A DNA stretch of 64,000 nucleotides from Casuarina equisetifolia (taxonomy: Eukaryota > Streptophyta > Magnoliopsida > Fagales > Casuarinaceae), in assembly GCA_028551475.1 (NCBI GenBank), contig CM052359.1:19531583-19595582 (forward strand), read 5' to 3'. The first letter of the stretch is position 1. Every line of letters starts with the position of its first letter. Both the position numbers and the translations under genes were made by a program. The notes beneath the pieces are model-generated. The model was not told the DNA's origin. It ran no database searches and saw nothing but the letters and a program-made list of their open reading frames with translations. Positions 1-13,501 of this stretch are shown one piece after another.

Positions 1-3000
1 GTAGGTGGAATTACAGGGACGAGGAGGATGTTGAGCATGTAGATTCTAAGTTCGACGAGCACAACATCCCCTACGATGTGTTGTGGCTCGACATTGAGCA
101 CACGGACGGAAAGAGGTACTTTACTTGGGACAGGACACTTTTCCCGCACCCGGAGGAGATGCAGCGCAAGTTGGCTGACAAAGGGAGGCACATGGTGACA
201 ATTGTGGACCCTCATATCAAGAGGGACGACTCGTATCATGTGCACAAGGAGGCCACCCAGAAGGGTTATTATGTTAAAGATGCGAGTGGAAACGATTTCG
301 ATGGCTGGTGCTGGCCTGGTTCTTCCTCATACCTGGATATGTTGAGTCCGGAGATAAGGTCATGGTGGGCTGACAGATTCTCTCTCGAGAATTATGATGG
401 TTCGACTCCTTCGTTGTACATATGGAATGATATGAATGAGCCCTCTGTTTTTAATGGTCCAGAGGTATGTTTCTTCACTTCTTTGTCTTTCTTGCTCTTC
501 CATGCTTTTGTTTGCTGGTCATTTCCTTTCCATGAATGGTGCTCAAAGATGGTAGGTGGCTTGTGAATTCATCTCAGTATTCTAACTTTTGTTAGATAGC
601 ATGAATGAAAATCTTGGGGAATTGAATTCATTCGTCATCTTCATAGTTGAACTGCTTAATAGTGGATATACTTGGGTTAGTACAAAATATATGGAACTAA
701 TCAGCCCAATCACGGGCGCGCTAGATGATCCACTTATATATAGGTACATGAATCCTTTTATGGGTATATTTTACGTGCCAATAATAGCTGGTTACCAGAA
801 ATTATATTCTTGCTTTTTCATGCTATATCTGTTTTTTAACTACTACATACTCATTTATTCCGGTACACACCAACGCACCCACCACCCACACGCACATACA
901 CTCACATATATGGGATGAATGTGGGAATGTGTTTCTAGGTATATTTTCTGTATGCGTGTCTGTTAGAGCGGGGAATGGGATTGGAAAGATTGGATGAAGT
1001 ACATGCAATGCAGGCATGTGCAACGGTTCTCTGCTTTCTTTTTTTTTTATTCTAAAATAACAAAAATCTTTTACAAAATTGTTGAACCTAAGGTTAGAAT
1101 GATTTCAATCTAATAAAGTGGCTGTTTTATCTTAGAGGCTTATTGGATAAGATGCCACTTAATATTTCATTTTTGTAGTAGGTCATGTGAAAACCAAAAT
1201 TGAATCTATTTGAATCAGCATCTCGTATATTGCTTTTCACTTAGTGTATAAAGTTTTTCTCACTTCTTTTGAAATAGCTGGGATTTCCTCCAGAATTGTT
1301 AGAAGCTCCAACATAGAGGAAGCGCATTTGGAATGAGTGTGGTGTGGGATTGCGTTTTATATTCTACTTGTTTGGAGGCTGAAAAAGATTTAGTTTTCTG
1401 GCTATGTTTCTATAGCTCCTCTTTTGTCAGATTTGTAAAATGTTGTATGAGCATCTTATGATATGTAAGATCTCTGATCTCAGGCCTCTCTAGATCAGTC
1501 TTTATGTTGGATGAGGAAGAGACCACCTATCTTTATGTGTCCTTAAATCTTAGACATAAGCAAACTGTGACGTAGAGACACCCCACATCTTATACTTCTA
1601 ATTCAGTTACCATTTGCGAATTTTAGTTTCTACAATTGCAACTTGGAAGGCTCAATGTGCTCGCTGCATGTGTATTTTGTGTTAAAAATTTAAGAGTTCA
1701 GTGGAAGCTGGAATTAAGGAATGAAATTCTGAGAATCTTTGGTGATACTAAGTATGCTGAGAAGAATAAGGATTTGTATGTATGAACTTAACAATGAAAG
1801 TATGCAGCATCTTACACGGTGTGTGCATCTTGTGGAAATCATTACCCTTGGCTGGCTTCTATAGAACACAGCATGGAAGCCAGTAATGTGTGACTGGCAT
1901 ATATACCACTTCTACAGGAATTGAAGTACTTATAACAAACAATTTCATGCTACAACTTATGGAGTGTACTTTTTTTCTAATTTTTCAAGTAACAAACCAT
2001 CATTTATTTAGGTTTAAGTTTAATGTTTTGATTCTGAAAAGTGTTTGCTTAATTGATGATATATGGTGGCTCTTTGAATACTATAGAAAGAATGGGTTGC
2101 AAATTCAGAAGAATGCTCTTTACTTCAATCCTTTGTCTTTCTACAGGAGGGACTAGAAAAAAAGAGGATGTTCCTCCTGGTTCTTGGATATGGTGGCAGA
2201 AGGTTTTTCCAGATCTTAAAGGGCTAGTGTTAGAAGAGTGTAGAAATAAATTTTGCTGTATGGTGTAAAAAGTATTACTTTATTTGTCCTAGGTAGATGA
2301 GGTGTTTATCTTTTGGAGTATCAAAGAATGGGAGTTCCAAAGTTGAGAATAATTTCTATTTACACTTTATTATTACTCATTAATTTGAACACACTTTTCT
2401 TTTTTCAAATTTGAACTCACTTTTCTTGGTCTAACTGAGGGTATTTAGGCAGATTTTATTTATTTCATTAAAATATGGTAAAATCCAAACTTACATCTTT
2501 CTTGGGACAGATTGAGTATCATGATATAATTTATGTTGCTTAAGAGTTGATTGAAGAATTTTTCCGTTTGATGCCAAGTATTACATATTAAAGATGTTGG
2601 GTCCATTCCACAATTTTTTCAATGTTGGTACTACTTATTTTATCAAAATTAGATTATCTCTAATGTGTCCTAGCAAGAGATTGAAATCTTCTCTTTCTAT
2701 TGGTGGTGAAGCTGGATAATCCAAACAAATTATGAGGCTTCTAGGGAACATGTGATAAAATTTGGCTAACACAGTGGAGATAGCACTACTGCCCAAACTG
2801 ATAAGAAAAATCATTTCTTGTTTTGAAGATTGTACCTAATTGTGACTCATGGGCTTAAGATAATTGTGCTCTCTTAAGAACTTTTGAAGCTTATGCCTTT
2901 ACCATTTACTATGAGCAGCTGACAATGCCGAGAGACGCTCTGCACTATGGAGGTGTGGAGCACCGAGAGCTACATAATGCCTATGGATACTACTTCCACA

Positions 3001-6000
3001 TGGCAACAGCTGATGGACTTGTGAGACGGGGGGGTGGGAAGGATAGGCCTTTTGTTTTGTCAAGAGCAGTGTTTGCTGGAAGTCAAAGGCATGGAGCCAT
3101 TTGGACAGGAGATAACTCAGCAGAATGGGATCATCTCAGAGTTTCAGTACCAATGGTTTTGACACTTGGTCTTACTGGGATCTCGTTCTCTGGTAAGTGT
3201 GATTTATTTTCCAAGAAAACTCAATTTTCTATTACTTGAATAGCACCTCCTTTCTTGTAAATCTGAGTAGAAAGATTAGGTCATGTAATTATGATCCGCT
3301 GGGTAAGTGTTTTTCTTACTAAAAAAATCGTTGTCTTCAAGGTGGTGACTGGTGATATGGTTTCTGCAGGTGCGGATGTCGGTGGGTTTTTTGGCAATCC
3401 TGAGCCTAAGTTATTAGTCCGATGGTATCAGCTAGGTGCTTACTATCCTTTCTTTAGGGGCCATGCCCATCATGACACAAAAAGACGAGAACCATGGTTA
3501 TTTGGGTAGGACGTCCTCTCCTAGTCAAGCAATGTTCTTTCATTTAATTATTAAAAGTTTAAAAGAACAAGTTTTCCTTTCCTTTTGCTAGGATAATGCC
3601 CCAGACATTGAGTAATTCAATTTCCCATACAATTACTGTTAGTTGTAGATGGGTTTTGTTGGTAAATGGTGAGAATAATAAATATGATCCAACCACACCC
3701 ATTTGGTTCATTGACCACTAATTTTGCCATGATGGCATTGTCTAGTATGCTTTCATCTTTTAAAATATGCATTCGATAAGAATCTGACTAGAAAGCTATT
3801 TAGAGATAGTTTATTAAGCCTTGATTTCACTTTTACTGTTTTTTGATAACTTTCTCTGAGATAACATGGGTTTTGCCTATCTGGGATTATATAATTGTAA
3901 ACCAAGATAGAGACTGCAGTGAGATGGAGTTTTTAGGTTATGTTTTATTCTAGAATGTCTTATGAATAATAATCTTTGCGGACTCCTGGGGTTACTGCTT
4001 AGCCTCAAACCAACATCTTTAGATATTGTCTGGTAACCTTTGATGAAGTTTTGAGTTGGATAGAGACGATTGAAAGTTATTTAAGACCTAATTGTAAATG
4101 TTTGTGCTGCAATCTGTGACAGATATCTCAATGCGAACGTGTAATTTGAAAACAACCTTTTGTCATTCTCACCTTGTATGAATTATCAGTCTGGCCTGCC
4201 GCTGTGTTGGGATCTGTTATTTATATTATGTAGTAAATCCATGGTCTTTTATGTCATTGCAGAGAGCGAAATACACAACTTATAAGAGATGCCATACATG
4301 TCCGCTACATGTTGCTGCCATATTTCTACACGTTATTCAGAGAGGCACACACTAGTGGTGTTCCTGTTGTCCGTCCATTGTGGATGGAGTTCCCTTCTGA
4401 GGAAGCTACTTTCAGCAATGACGATGCTTTCATGGTTGGAAGCAGTATTCTGGTGCAAGGGATATATACCGAGGTATTGCTGTAACCATATTTTGGTTTT
4501 CTGTCCATTTCAAAAATTATTGCCTCTTTTGGTCCTTTCTTCTTGTTTGTGCCATTCCAAACTAAGCCATTGGATGTCTTCTCAGCAAGCTAAACACGTT
4601 TCCGTGTATTTACCTGGTAAACAATCTTGGTATGATCTGAGAACTGGAACTGCATATAGTGGAGGCATGACCCACAGGCTTAGTTTCTCAGAAGACAGTA
4701 TTCCTGCCTTCCAAAAGGCTGGAACAATCATAACAAGGAAAGACCGGTATCGGCGGAGTTCCACACAGATGGGAAATGATCCATACACTCTGGTATGTGT
4801 TTGAATCTGATATAATTGCCTTACTTTGTGCCACTGCTAAATAATTATCCTTCTGGGTAAGTAAACTTGAGCATTAATGAAGCCCAATTGAGATTCAACT
4901 TGGCCAAATAGGGAGAGATTAATAGATTTGTCTACAGATATAAGGTGCGGATATATATATATATACATATATCTTATCTTTTGGTTTGTTTTTACTGTAT
5001 GTTGAGATTTGAGAATACATTTACCAGGTGGAAAGTGTTCATAATCTAAGTTATTGATGGAGAAGAAAGTGTTGCCTGCTTTACACTTCAGAAAAGATAT
5101 GAGTAGGAAGCACATGCATCAGAACGCATGCATACATCTTTTTATGTCAGGGATAGAAAAAATGAAAGTGCAGTTACCAAATTTTCACTATGTGAGCAAG
5201 ATGCCCTCAAAATTTAGTAAGCTATTTTTCATGTCATATTTTGGCATATAAGCATGAGGATTGGGGTAAGCAAATTGTATTATCCCTTTTCCTAAGCAGT
5301 AGTTTATGTTAGGTGCTTTTTAACTGGATATTGCAAAAAATTGTTGGGTGTTGGAGGTAGTCCTTTCTACCACTTTGTACATCCTTTTTATCATGTTACT
5401 TGCTATCGATGCATCTTTGCATTGAAATCTGGGAAGATCGAATAACATGTGCATTTGATGTTGAGTTCCACCGTCTTCAAATGCGTTGTGATAATCATTG
5501 ACCTTCAAGTGGCTACACTTGACTCAGAAAATTGATGAACTTGAAGCTTCAAATCCCTTCATCTATGAGCCATTTTTCTTTTCTCCATTACTTCTGCCAT
5601 TGACAGTAGTTGCCACTGATAACTTCTTTCTATCACACGCTAATTTGCGTTAATAATATACATGTGGCTGTCATTGCTGAATTCTCTCGTGTCTACATTA
5701 GGTGATAGCCCTAAATAGCTCCCAGGGGGCTGAGGGTGAACTCTATATTGACGATGGCAAAAGCTTTGAGTTTAAGCATGGTGCCTACATTCATCGCCGC
5801 TTTGTGTTCTCGGATGGCAAACTGACATCTGTAAATCTAGCGGTCAGTTCCCCTGGCAAATCCAGATTTTCTTCAGCATCTGTCGTTGAGAGGATTATAC
5901 TGCTAGGACATGTCGCTGGACCAAAGAGCGCTCTAATTGAATCAACAAATGAGAAGGTTGGCATTGAAATGGGGCCACTTTTGCTTGAACGGGGACGTAG

Positions 6001-6070
6001 CCCAACTGTTGTAACCATCCGCAAGCCTGGTGTTCGGATTGGAGACGACTGGACCATCAAGATTTTGTGA
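1..6070 (+). CDS. PSL5/RSW3: Glucosidase II alpha subunit (GH31), 5' end outside window
   Basis: Exons read from splice sites: <1-464, 2919-3192, 3370-3505, 4263-4473, 4586-4792, 5702-6070 (stop TGA). All join in frame and give about 553 residues of a family that is usually near 920. The product is the catalytic alpha subunit of endoplasmic reticulum glucosidase II, which trims the two inner alpha-1,3-glucoses from N-glycans in the calnexin/calreticulin folding cycle. Seen in the sequence: the GH31 nucleophile motif WNDMNEPS with the catalytic Asp at 429-431; the motif WTGDN with the likely acid/base Asp at 3111-3113; [15 protein letters not shown]; and the C-terminal beta domains ending WTIKIL. 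The match to Arabidopsis PSL5/RSW3, from memory, is nearly collinear. The first codon seen is a split Cys (..gt) before RWNY, so the window starts inside an exon. No break is visible in the coding sequence. Confidence 0.96.
465..2918 (+). other. Long intron of the glucosidase II gene
   Basis: This 2.45-kb phase-0 intron (GTATGT...GCAG) separates the exon with the catalytic nucleophile from the exon with the acid/base residue. It is AT-rich with T-runs. I see no coding similarity, no terminal repeats and no clear transposon in it. Confidence 0.85.
4793..5701 (+). other. Last intron of the glucosidase II gene
   Basis: A 0.9-kb intron, GTATGT to TTAG. It holds a short AT dinucleotide stretch near 4951-4972 and nothing else I can recognise. 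Confidence 0.85.
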
Positions 6071-6916
6071 GAACCTATAAGTTCATAGAGTTTTACTTGC
6101 GCGATTAAAAAATCTCCAATGTTTCTGGTGGGTTATTGTTATCAGTTTCGTAGTAGATCATTTCCATCATTTTGAGCGGACATGTGGAGATCTAAAACTC
6201 AAAATTATGTTTTCGGCTGCAAGTTCAGTTAGATTATAGACATTAGCTGCAATTTCAGTTAGATTATAGACATTACAAAATATTTTACGGCGGTATCATT
6301 TTTTTTCCTTTTTTTGTTGTTGTTAATAGTTTGTGAGGACATCCAAAAGGAAAAGATATACCAAAAAAAAAAAAAGAAAAAAAAAGGAATAGAAAGCTGG
6401 ACGAGGCAGTTAAGGACAAGATACTATGTTACATTTTATAAACTCGCACATAGCAGATATGAGAGGGAAGCCAATTACCATGTTACGCTTTATATGATTA
6501 CAGGAGAGGTGGGGCCTGTTACCCGACGTAGATTGCAATTTCGCTCCTCCGTTTCCACTCATTCATTAAATTTATTGTCTGTTAGGGGAAGGAGAAAGCT
6601 ATTGGATCCCGAGGCTTTTCCCAAAGTTTGTGTCAAATCTTTTCCCAAATCAATTGCATCGTATTTTTCTTGGTTCTTAACAATTGGATTCAAAGGGCTA
6701 TTTGCAATCTGCTTCTACACAAAAAAATAGCGAAATCTTTTGGTGGAAATTGATTTTGCAATTTCATCGGCAAGTCTCACTACCATTCGACTGCAATTCT
6801 AACTTGTTTAAGATTGCTATGGAAAAATCTGTTGACACTTAATTGCAATGAATCAGAGTTTAAGAAAGTAAAAAGAATGTCTTTAAGATTTAAATATGTT
6901 CATGTTAGTGAGTTAA
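6071..6916. other. 3' flank of glucosidase II up to the gypsy element
   Basis: It probably includes the 3' UTR. A directly repeated segment of about 25 bp (attagctgcaatttcagtta type) lies near 6222-6270, and an A-rich run at 6363-6386. No convincing gene; short open frames here have no recognisable product. Confidence 0.6.
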
Positions 6917-7337
6917 TGTAACGGGCAATAAGTTATGTGTTTGCTTTGTGTAATTAAACTATGTTATTTAATTCGTAGAAATGTTGGGCTTTAGTATAAG
7001 GAATAGAAATATAGGCTTTTGATGTAACCCATAGGGAGTTGGGCACCCGGTTAATGAGGTGGCCCAAGGGAATTGGGGATTTTTGTAATCAGGGAAGTAT
7101 TAAGGGAAGAGGGATTATGATCATTCTAGAACTTGTTTTCTGTTTGGCAAAAACCCTTGATAGTGAAGGTTCTTGATTAAAAAGCTCTTTATCTATTTTC
7201 TCTTTTATCACTTGTTATTCACCATTCCACACACCAACAGGAATCATAGACCTTTTTCTAGACGTGGAAGGTCCAAATACAAGGGCTAAGGCTAAGGCTT
7301 GACTCATTTAATAAGAGATTGCAGAAAGACTATGTTA
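6917..7337 (+). repeat. 5' LTR of the gypsy element
   Basis: Begins TGTAACGGGCAATAAG, the same as the 3' LTR at 13072. Long identical blocks are shared, for example around 'cccatagggagttgggcacc' and 'atgatcattctagaacttg'. The exact 3' limit is set by alignment and by the primer-binding site three bases further on. Confidence 0.9.
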
Positions 7338-7639
7338 AATGGTACCAGAGCCCCCTGATCCAACAATAGAGGGTCGCATTTCCCATTTGGAATAAGGTAT
7401 GTCTCACCTAGAGTCCAAATTGGAGTTGGGGATGTCTCAAATGTTAACAGAGATGTGAGATCTATAGTCTCGCATGGACTTGATCTTGTCTCAAGTCCAG
7501 GCCATTGTTGCCAACCGTTAGACTCTTTTTTTGGTCCTAACCCGAATAGCGAGCGATTCATTAGCCTCGTAGGGGGAGGCCCTTGTATAAAGTCGGATGG
7601 AAACCCTAACCCTAATTCGGGTGGGGATGGGGGTCATCC

Positions 7640-8535
7640 CTTAATGAACACCTTGGACCTTAATGAGTCAAGGTCATTGAGGTCGAGCCTTAGTAGGTTA
7701 GGCCCCAACGAGTTAGATTTCTTTGCATTAGGTTAGGATTTTGGATCCAGTCTCCTGAACCGCATAACCCAATTTGAAATGCCCTGTTTTCACCATAAGG
7801 ACGATCCAACCTCTTAGATCTTTATAGTCACAGAATTCTTTGATTTTCATGGACTATTAAGTTTGGAAAGAGTTCAAGTTTCTACCTAAAACATAGCCAA
7901 AATAGTAGTAAAGTGGTTGCAATCATATAGAGATGATTTATAGAGTAAGGCAGCCTTTGACATGGGAGAAATTCAAAGCGAGCCCTATGGACAGGTATGG
8001 TTCCACCCAGTCACGAAATTCAATACATACTATGATGAAATTGGAACAATTTGGCATCGGAGAGTATTTGAGTAGTTTAGAGAAGCACTTGTTGTTGCAG
8101 GTCCTTTAACAGCTTAACAAGTAGTTGATTATTTCACTGGGGGCTTGAAGTTAGGGATCCAAGGTGATGTGGATGCCAAACACCCAACCACTCTTAGTGA
8201 AGCACTCCATTTTGCATTTATTTATGAGGACCAATTTTTGAAACTTCAAGGCTAGAGATTAACTCAATTTGTTGTTTGGCAAGAAGTAATTGGAATTGTT
8301 CCCTGCAGAGGGGGTGAGGAAGCTTTACACCTTCTTGCCCCAACAAGACACACATTAATAGCGAATAGACCACCATAGAACCCTCTTATAAAGGTTGCTT
8401 TACCCACATTGAAATTTACAGCTGTCGAATTGGAAGAAAGAAGGCAAAAAAAATATGTGTTTTCACTGCAATGATAGGTATACTCTCAAACGTAAGTGTA
8501 AGAAGAAGTTGTTTATTTATGAAGTAGTTTTCTTG
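7640..8535 (+). pseudogene. gag relic of the gypsy element
   Basis: Broken gag region. Recognisable pieces are a gag-like stretch around 7960-8260 and a zinc-knuckle start (CFHC, then a basic KCKKK) at about 8457-8505, where gypsy gag normally gives way to protease. It is interrupted by many breaks and is followed directly by the inserted LTR piece. Confidence 0.75.
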
Positions 8536-8541
8536 GATGAG

Positions 8542-9557
8542 TGATATATTTATGTAAACTGGTGTTATTTATGCAGCAAACCCCAAAAGAGCAAAAGAAA
8601 TAAAGGAAGAGAAAGTTACAAAAAGGCACGTGAAGAAGACAAGGAAAGAAAAAGAAGTCAAAAGAAGAAAAGAGGAGGCAACGTGTAAAGCAGCAAAAGA
8701 GGAGGAAAAGGACAAAAAAGGACAAGAAAGGAAATAAAGGAAAAGGGGCAAAAAAGTGAATTATTAAGGGAGAATCTTAGGGCACGCATCCCAAGATAGA
8801 ATAAAAGGCAAAGGAACGTGAATTAAAAGGGGGAGGAGAAGGCACCGCACAAGAGTAGAGGAGAAGGTGCCGCACAAGAGTAGAGGAGAATAGGAGAGAG
8901 AAGAGAGAGAAGAGAGAGAAAAGAAGAAGAAGCCGTGTGTTGCCGCCGAAATCAACCAAGGAAGAGAGAAAAAGTGAGAGAAGAAAGAGAAAACCAAGAA
9001 AGAAAAAGAGAAATAGAGGCGCGAAAGCTTCCCTCTACTTCTTATCATTCTTGAATTGTAGGAATTTTGTGAGGAATTCTTAAAGAGAAGACAGTGTGGT
9101 GACAACTTTCCTGTTTTTCTATTTAAGATGTTTTGCTTAATTTCTACTATTGCTTTGGTTTCTTATTTTATTATGTTCTAAACTTCTTTTGTTAGAGCAA
9201 AGATGTAGCCTAACTATGATGATGTGAATTTCATAAGTTTTTATGTTTTGCAAGATATTTTATTTATGTGAGTTATATATTATTTATTCTTAATGCTTTT
9301 AAGTGATTGGCCACCACTTGAATGATATGATGTGCATGTTAGAGACTGAAAGGTAATAATATGCAATTGCTTCTTATAATATATAACCATGAATTAAATG
9401 TGGATAGACATATACCATGTTATTTGTGTGGCTTTTGGTGATAAGATGATCGAAAGATTTATTGTAAACCAGGAATATTCACAAATCCTAATGCATTTGG
9501 TTTGTTTCAATTCACATATAGAGATATAGTGAATTAATGAACTAAATAGGTTTGCTA
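8542..9557 (+). repeat. Internal piece of the 1.3-kb LTR family, without its ends
   Basis: This 1016-bp stretch matches the solo LTR at 15362-16742 (same strand) and the reverse complement of those at 18183-19488 and 19757-20823. The match begins at 'tgatatatttatg' and stops at 'gtttgcta', well inside both ends of the full LTR. It lacks the family's terminal bases and I see no target duplication. It lies between the gag knuckle and the protease of the gypsy element. Confidence 0.85.
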
Positions 9558-9639
9558 GGAAAACAAGGAGCATAAGGTAGAGCAGAATCTTGGAGGTGAA
9601 GAATTTACAGATTGTGTGGAGATGGAAGAGGATATGGGA

Positions 9640-12600
9640 ATATCTATAATGGCTTAATATGATATAGGAGCTGGTAATCCAAAAACTATGAAGGTTGAAG
9701 GCTAAATGGAGTCTTTTAGGAAGCTAATAAGGGTCTTAATTGATTCTGACAACACCCACAATTTCATTGATCAAATGTTAGTTTCTCACCTTGGACTTAC
9801 AATTGATCATTCTTGTACCTTTAGAGTGATGGTTGCTAGTGGAAGGGGTGTTAAGAACATTGAAGTATGTAAAGGGGTAAAGGTAAAGCTGCAAGGGGTT
9901 GGAATGAAGTTACATTTATATGTTCTTCTCTTAGTAGCAATTGACGTGGTGTTGGGAGTGCAATGGTTAGAGATGTTGGGAGATATAAGATAGAATTTTT
10001 TAGCACACAGGATGGAGTTCAATATGGAAAACACACAAATTGTTCTTCATGGCTGGCGTTTGAAACCATCTCAACTAGTTGTAAAGAATTAGTTTATTAG
10101 GGAATTGGCCAAGAAAGGGTAGTTTTTGGTTATGTAACAAATAGATGGACAACAATCTAAATCACGAGAGCCATTAAAGGTCACTAAGGTTGGAGTTCAG
10201 CAATAAAAAGACATGGAAAGAATTCTGGTAGATTTTAGTGATGTGTTCCAAGCCCTAAAAGGGCTTCCTCCTAGGCAAAGTGATGATTATACAATAATCT
10301 TAAAAGAAGATGGAAACCCTATATTAGCAAGGCCCTATAGGTATCCCTATGTTCAAAAGGGGGAGATTAAAAGGTTAGCGAAGGAGCTTTTGGAAGAAGG
10401 GGTGATAAGACCTAGTAAAAGTCCTTTCTCTTCTCTAGTATTGTTGGTAAAAAAAAGCAGATGGGACAGGGAGGCTTGGTGTTTATTACCGTGAGCTTAA
10501 TAAGCAAATTGTTAAGGATAAGTTTACTATACCCACCATTGATGAGCTTTTGTAGATGACTTAAACGGAGCTTAATATTTCTCTAAAATGGATTTGAGAT
10601 CAAGATAATATCAAGTTAGTATGAGAAAGAAAACATTGAGAAAACTACTTTTAGAACCCACCATGGACATTATGAATTTTTATTGATGCCTTTTGGGGTG
10701 ACTAACGGACCTTCTACCTCCAATCCTTGATGAATGTGGTGTTTCAAGAGCAATTGTAAAAAATAGTTTTGGTGTTCTTTGATGATATATTTGTCTATAG
10801 CAAAAGTTGAGAGGATCATTTTCGGCATGTTAGGATAATATTAGAGATGCTGAGAAGGAACAATTTGCATGTTAAAATGTCGAAGTGTGAATTTGGATGT
10901 ACGAAACTAAAATTTTTGGGGCATATGGTGAGTGAAAAGGGTGTTGTAGTAGACCCTGAAAAGATGGAAGCAATTCTTTAATGCCTTGTTCCAAAATCAC
11001 TTAAGGCCTTAAAAGGGTTCTTAGGCACTGCGGGGTATCATAAAAGATTCATTTAGGGGTATGGATGGATTATGGAACCCCTCACTAGTCTATTGAAGAA
11101 AGATGGTTTCATTTGGAATGAACAAGCCCAATAAACTTTTGATAAATTGAGAACAACAATGACATCAACTCTAGTATTAAGACTCTTAAATTTTACAAAA
11201 CCCTTTGTCTTGGAGTGTGATGTTTAAGGAACTAGGGTTGAGGCAGTGTTATCACAAGGGAAGAGGCCTATAACTTATTTTAGTAAAGCCTTACATGGAA
11301 AACATTTGAAACTTTTAACTTCTGATAGGAAAATGTTGGTAATAATCATGGCAGTTCAGAAGTGGAGACACTACTTATTAGGAAGCCAATTCATCATAGG
11401 GACCAATCAAAGGAGTTCTTACAAAATCAAAAAATAATGGTTCCAGCTCAACAAAAGTGGTTGCTCAAGCTAATGGGGTACAATTTTATGGTGGAATACA
11501 AGGTAAGTCGAGATAATATTGTGGCGGATGGGCTATCCAGATAATAAGTTGAATCCAGGGATAAAGACAACAATAGTCCTTCTACTTTGTATGTTTCCAT
11601 ATATGCCCTTCACCCTTTGTGTCTTGATTCGATTCGGGAGAAGTTAAAAAAAAGCCCAAGGGCCTAGGAATTTATTAATAACATTAATTATGGTGAAGCC
11701 ATAGGACCATGGAACTATAAGGATGGAATCTTCACTTTCAAAGACAAGGTATATCTTCCTTCTTATTCATCCCTTATTCCCTTGATATTGAAAGAAATGC
11801 ATTAAACGCTCATGAAGGTCAAGAAAAGATTATTAAAAGAGTAAAGGCTGTATTTTATTGGAAAGAGTGAGAAATATTGTTAAGTAGGTTGTAAGGGAAT
11901 ATGTAGTATGTCAAAAGAATAAACATAAGAATGTCAAACCATCATGACTCCTTCAACCATTATTTATTCAAGAGCAAATATAGGAAGACATTTTCATGCA
12001 TTTTGTAAAAGGATTACCTTAATCACTTGGGAAATTCTAGTAGTGGTAGATACATTATCAAAGTTTGGACACTTTATACTACTCACACACCCATATATAG
12101 TTGTCTCGATAGCTTAAGCATTCTTTGACAACATCTTTAAGTTGTATGGGATGCCACGCATTATAGTTTGTGACCGAAACCCACTATTTACAAGAAAGTT
12201 TTGGAAAGAGTTATTTTGATTGTAAAATACTCATTTCAACTTCTCTTCCACTTACCATCCCTAAATTGATGGACAAGTGGAAGTACTAAACAAGACTTTA
12301 GAAATGTATTTGAGATGTGTTGTTGGGGAACACCTTAAGGAGTGGGTTAGATGGTTACCTTAGGTTTAATATTGCTATAATACTAGTTGGCATAGCTCCA
12401 CTTTACATACCCCCTTTAAGATAGATTATGGAAGAAGCCCTCATTCCCTTTTAAGTTATGTGAAGGGGTTGGTTAAGGTGGCTTTGGTGGAATAATTGTT
12501 GGAAGAAAAAGATGTTGGATTAGATAGAATCAAAAAGAATTTGTAGGCAACTCAACATCACATGAATAAGGTATATGATAAGAAGAATAAGGAAGTTATG

Positions 12601-13060
12601 TACTAAGAAAGGGGTTGGGTGCTTGTGAAATTTCTCCATTATAGGCAAGTTTCAATATCTTAACAAAGAAATCAGAAGTTAAAATCTAAGTTCAATTGGC
12701 CATATTGAGTAACTAGAAAATTGAGGGTAGTTGCTTATGAATTGGACTTACTAACCATAACCAAAATGCTCCTTGTATTTTATGTTTCTAAACTAAAAAG
12801 GTTCCATGGTAATCCTAAAAATGTGTAGAAAGATGAATTTGATGAATTTCAAGACGCGCAAGAGGAGTTGGAAGAAGAAAATCAACCCTTAACAATACTA
12901 GAATGGAGAAAAAGAGGCAGAAAAATCAAATTGCTCATTCATTGGAAAGGAAAATCACTTGTTAAAGCAATATGGGTAGTGGAACAGGAATTTGAAGTGA
13001 AGTATCCTAACTTCCTTGGTCTAAAAAAGCACCTAGCCTTGAGGACAAGGTTAAAGTAAT
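9640..13060 (+). pseudogene. pol relic (PR-RT-RH-IN-chromodomain) of the gypsy element
   Basis: Protease around 9700-9990 (IDSDNTHNFID, a retropepsin-like active-site block). Reverse transcriptase from about 10213 (DVFQALKGLPPRQSDDYTI; then a FFDD-type box near 10775). RNase H around 11200-11545 (DNIVADGLSR at its end). Integrase from about 11640 to 12800. Chromodomain around 12895-13020 (LLIHWKGK). This order fits Ty3/gypsy chromoviruses. It is a fossil with many interruptions. Confidence 0.9.
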
Positions 13061-13071
13061 GAAAGGGGGAA

Positions 13072-13501
13072 TGTAACGGGCAATAAGTTATGTGTTTACT
13101 TTATGTAATTAAATTATGTTATTTAATTAGTAGGAATATTAGGCTTTAGTGTAGGGAATAGAATACGGGCTTTTGATGTAACCCATAGGGAGTTGGGCAC
13201 CTGGTAATGAGGTGGCCCAAGGGAATTGAGGGATTTTGTAATTAAGGAAGTCTCGGGGAAGGGGGATTATGATCATTCTAGAACTTGTTGTTTTCTATTT
13301 GGCAGAAACCCCTGGTGGTAGGGGTTCCAAATCAAAGAGCCCCTTATCTATTTTCGTCTTTTATCACTTGTTATCCACCATTCTATACACCAGTAGGAAT
13401 TAGAGACCTTTTTCCAATGGAGCCTCTGTGGAAGGTTCAAATACAAGGGCTAAGGCTAGGTCTCGGCTCATTCAAGAAGAGATTGTAAAAGGATTATTCC
13501 A
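13072..13501 (+). repeat. 3' LTR of the gypsy element
   Basis: Direct copy of 6917-7337, preceded by a purine tract (GAAAGGGGGAA). By eye about one base in eight differs from the 5' LTR, and a few small gaps are needed. Confidence 0.9.

Larger units (their letters stand above)
6917..13501 (+). mobile_element. Ty3/gypsy chromovirus fossil with both LTRs
   Basis: An LTR retrotransposon on the plus strand. LTRs are 6917-7337 and 13072-13501, a primer-binding site of initiator-Met tRNA type (TGGTACCAGAGCC) starts at 7340, and a purine tract lies just before the 3' LTR (about 13061-13071). Parts in order: gag with a CCHC knuckle, aspartic protease, reverse transcriptase, RNase H, integrase, and a chromodomain at the C-terminus, the mark of the chromovirus branch. 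The reading frames are heavily broken (well over a dozen interruptions), so it cannot be active. The two LTRs differ at roughly one position in eight by eye, which suggests an age of several million years. No convincing target-site duplication was found. A 1.0-kb piece of an unrelated LTR sits inside it. Confidence 0.93.

Noticed and set aside
4289-4804. 171-codon open frame over two glucosidase II exons
   Set aside because: It runs through an intron in the wrong frame for its first part; the spliced GH31 reading is far better.
7600-7625. CCCTAACCCTAA-like bases resembling a telomere repeat
   Set aside because: Only two units, not the plant TTTAGGG array, and it lies inside the gypsy gag leader region.
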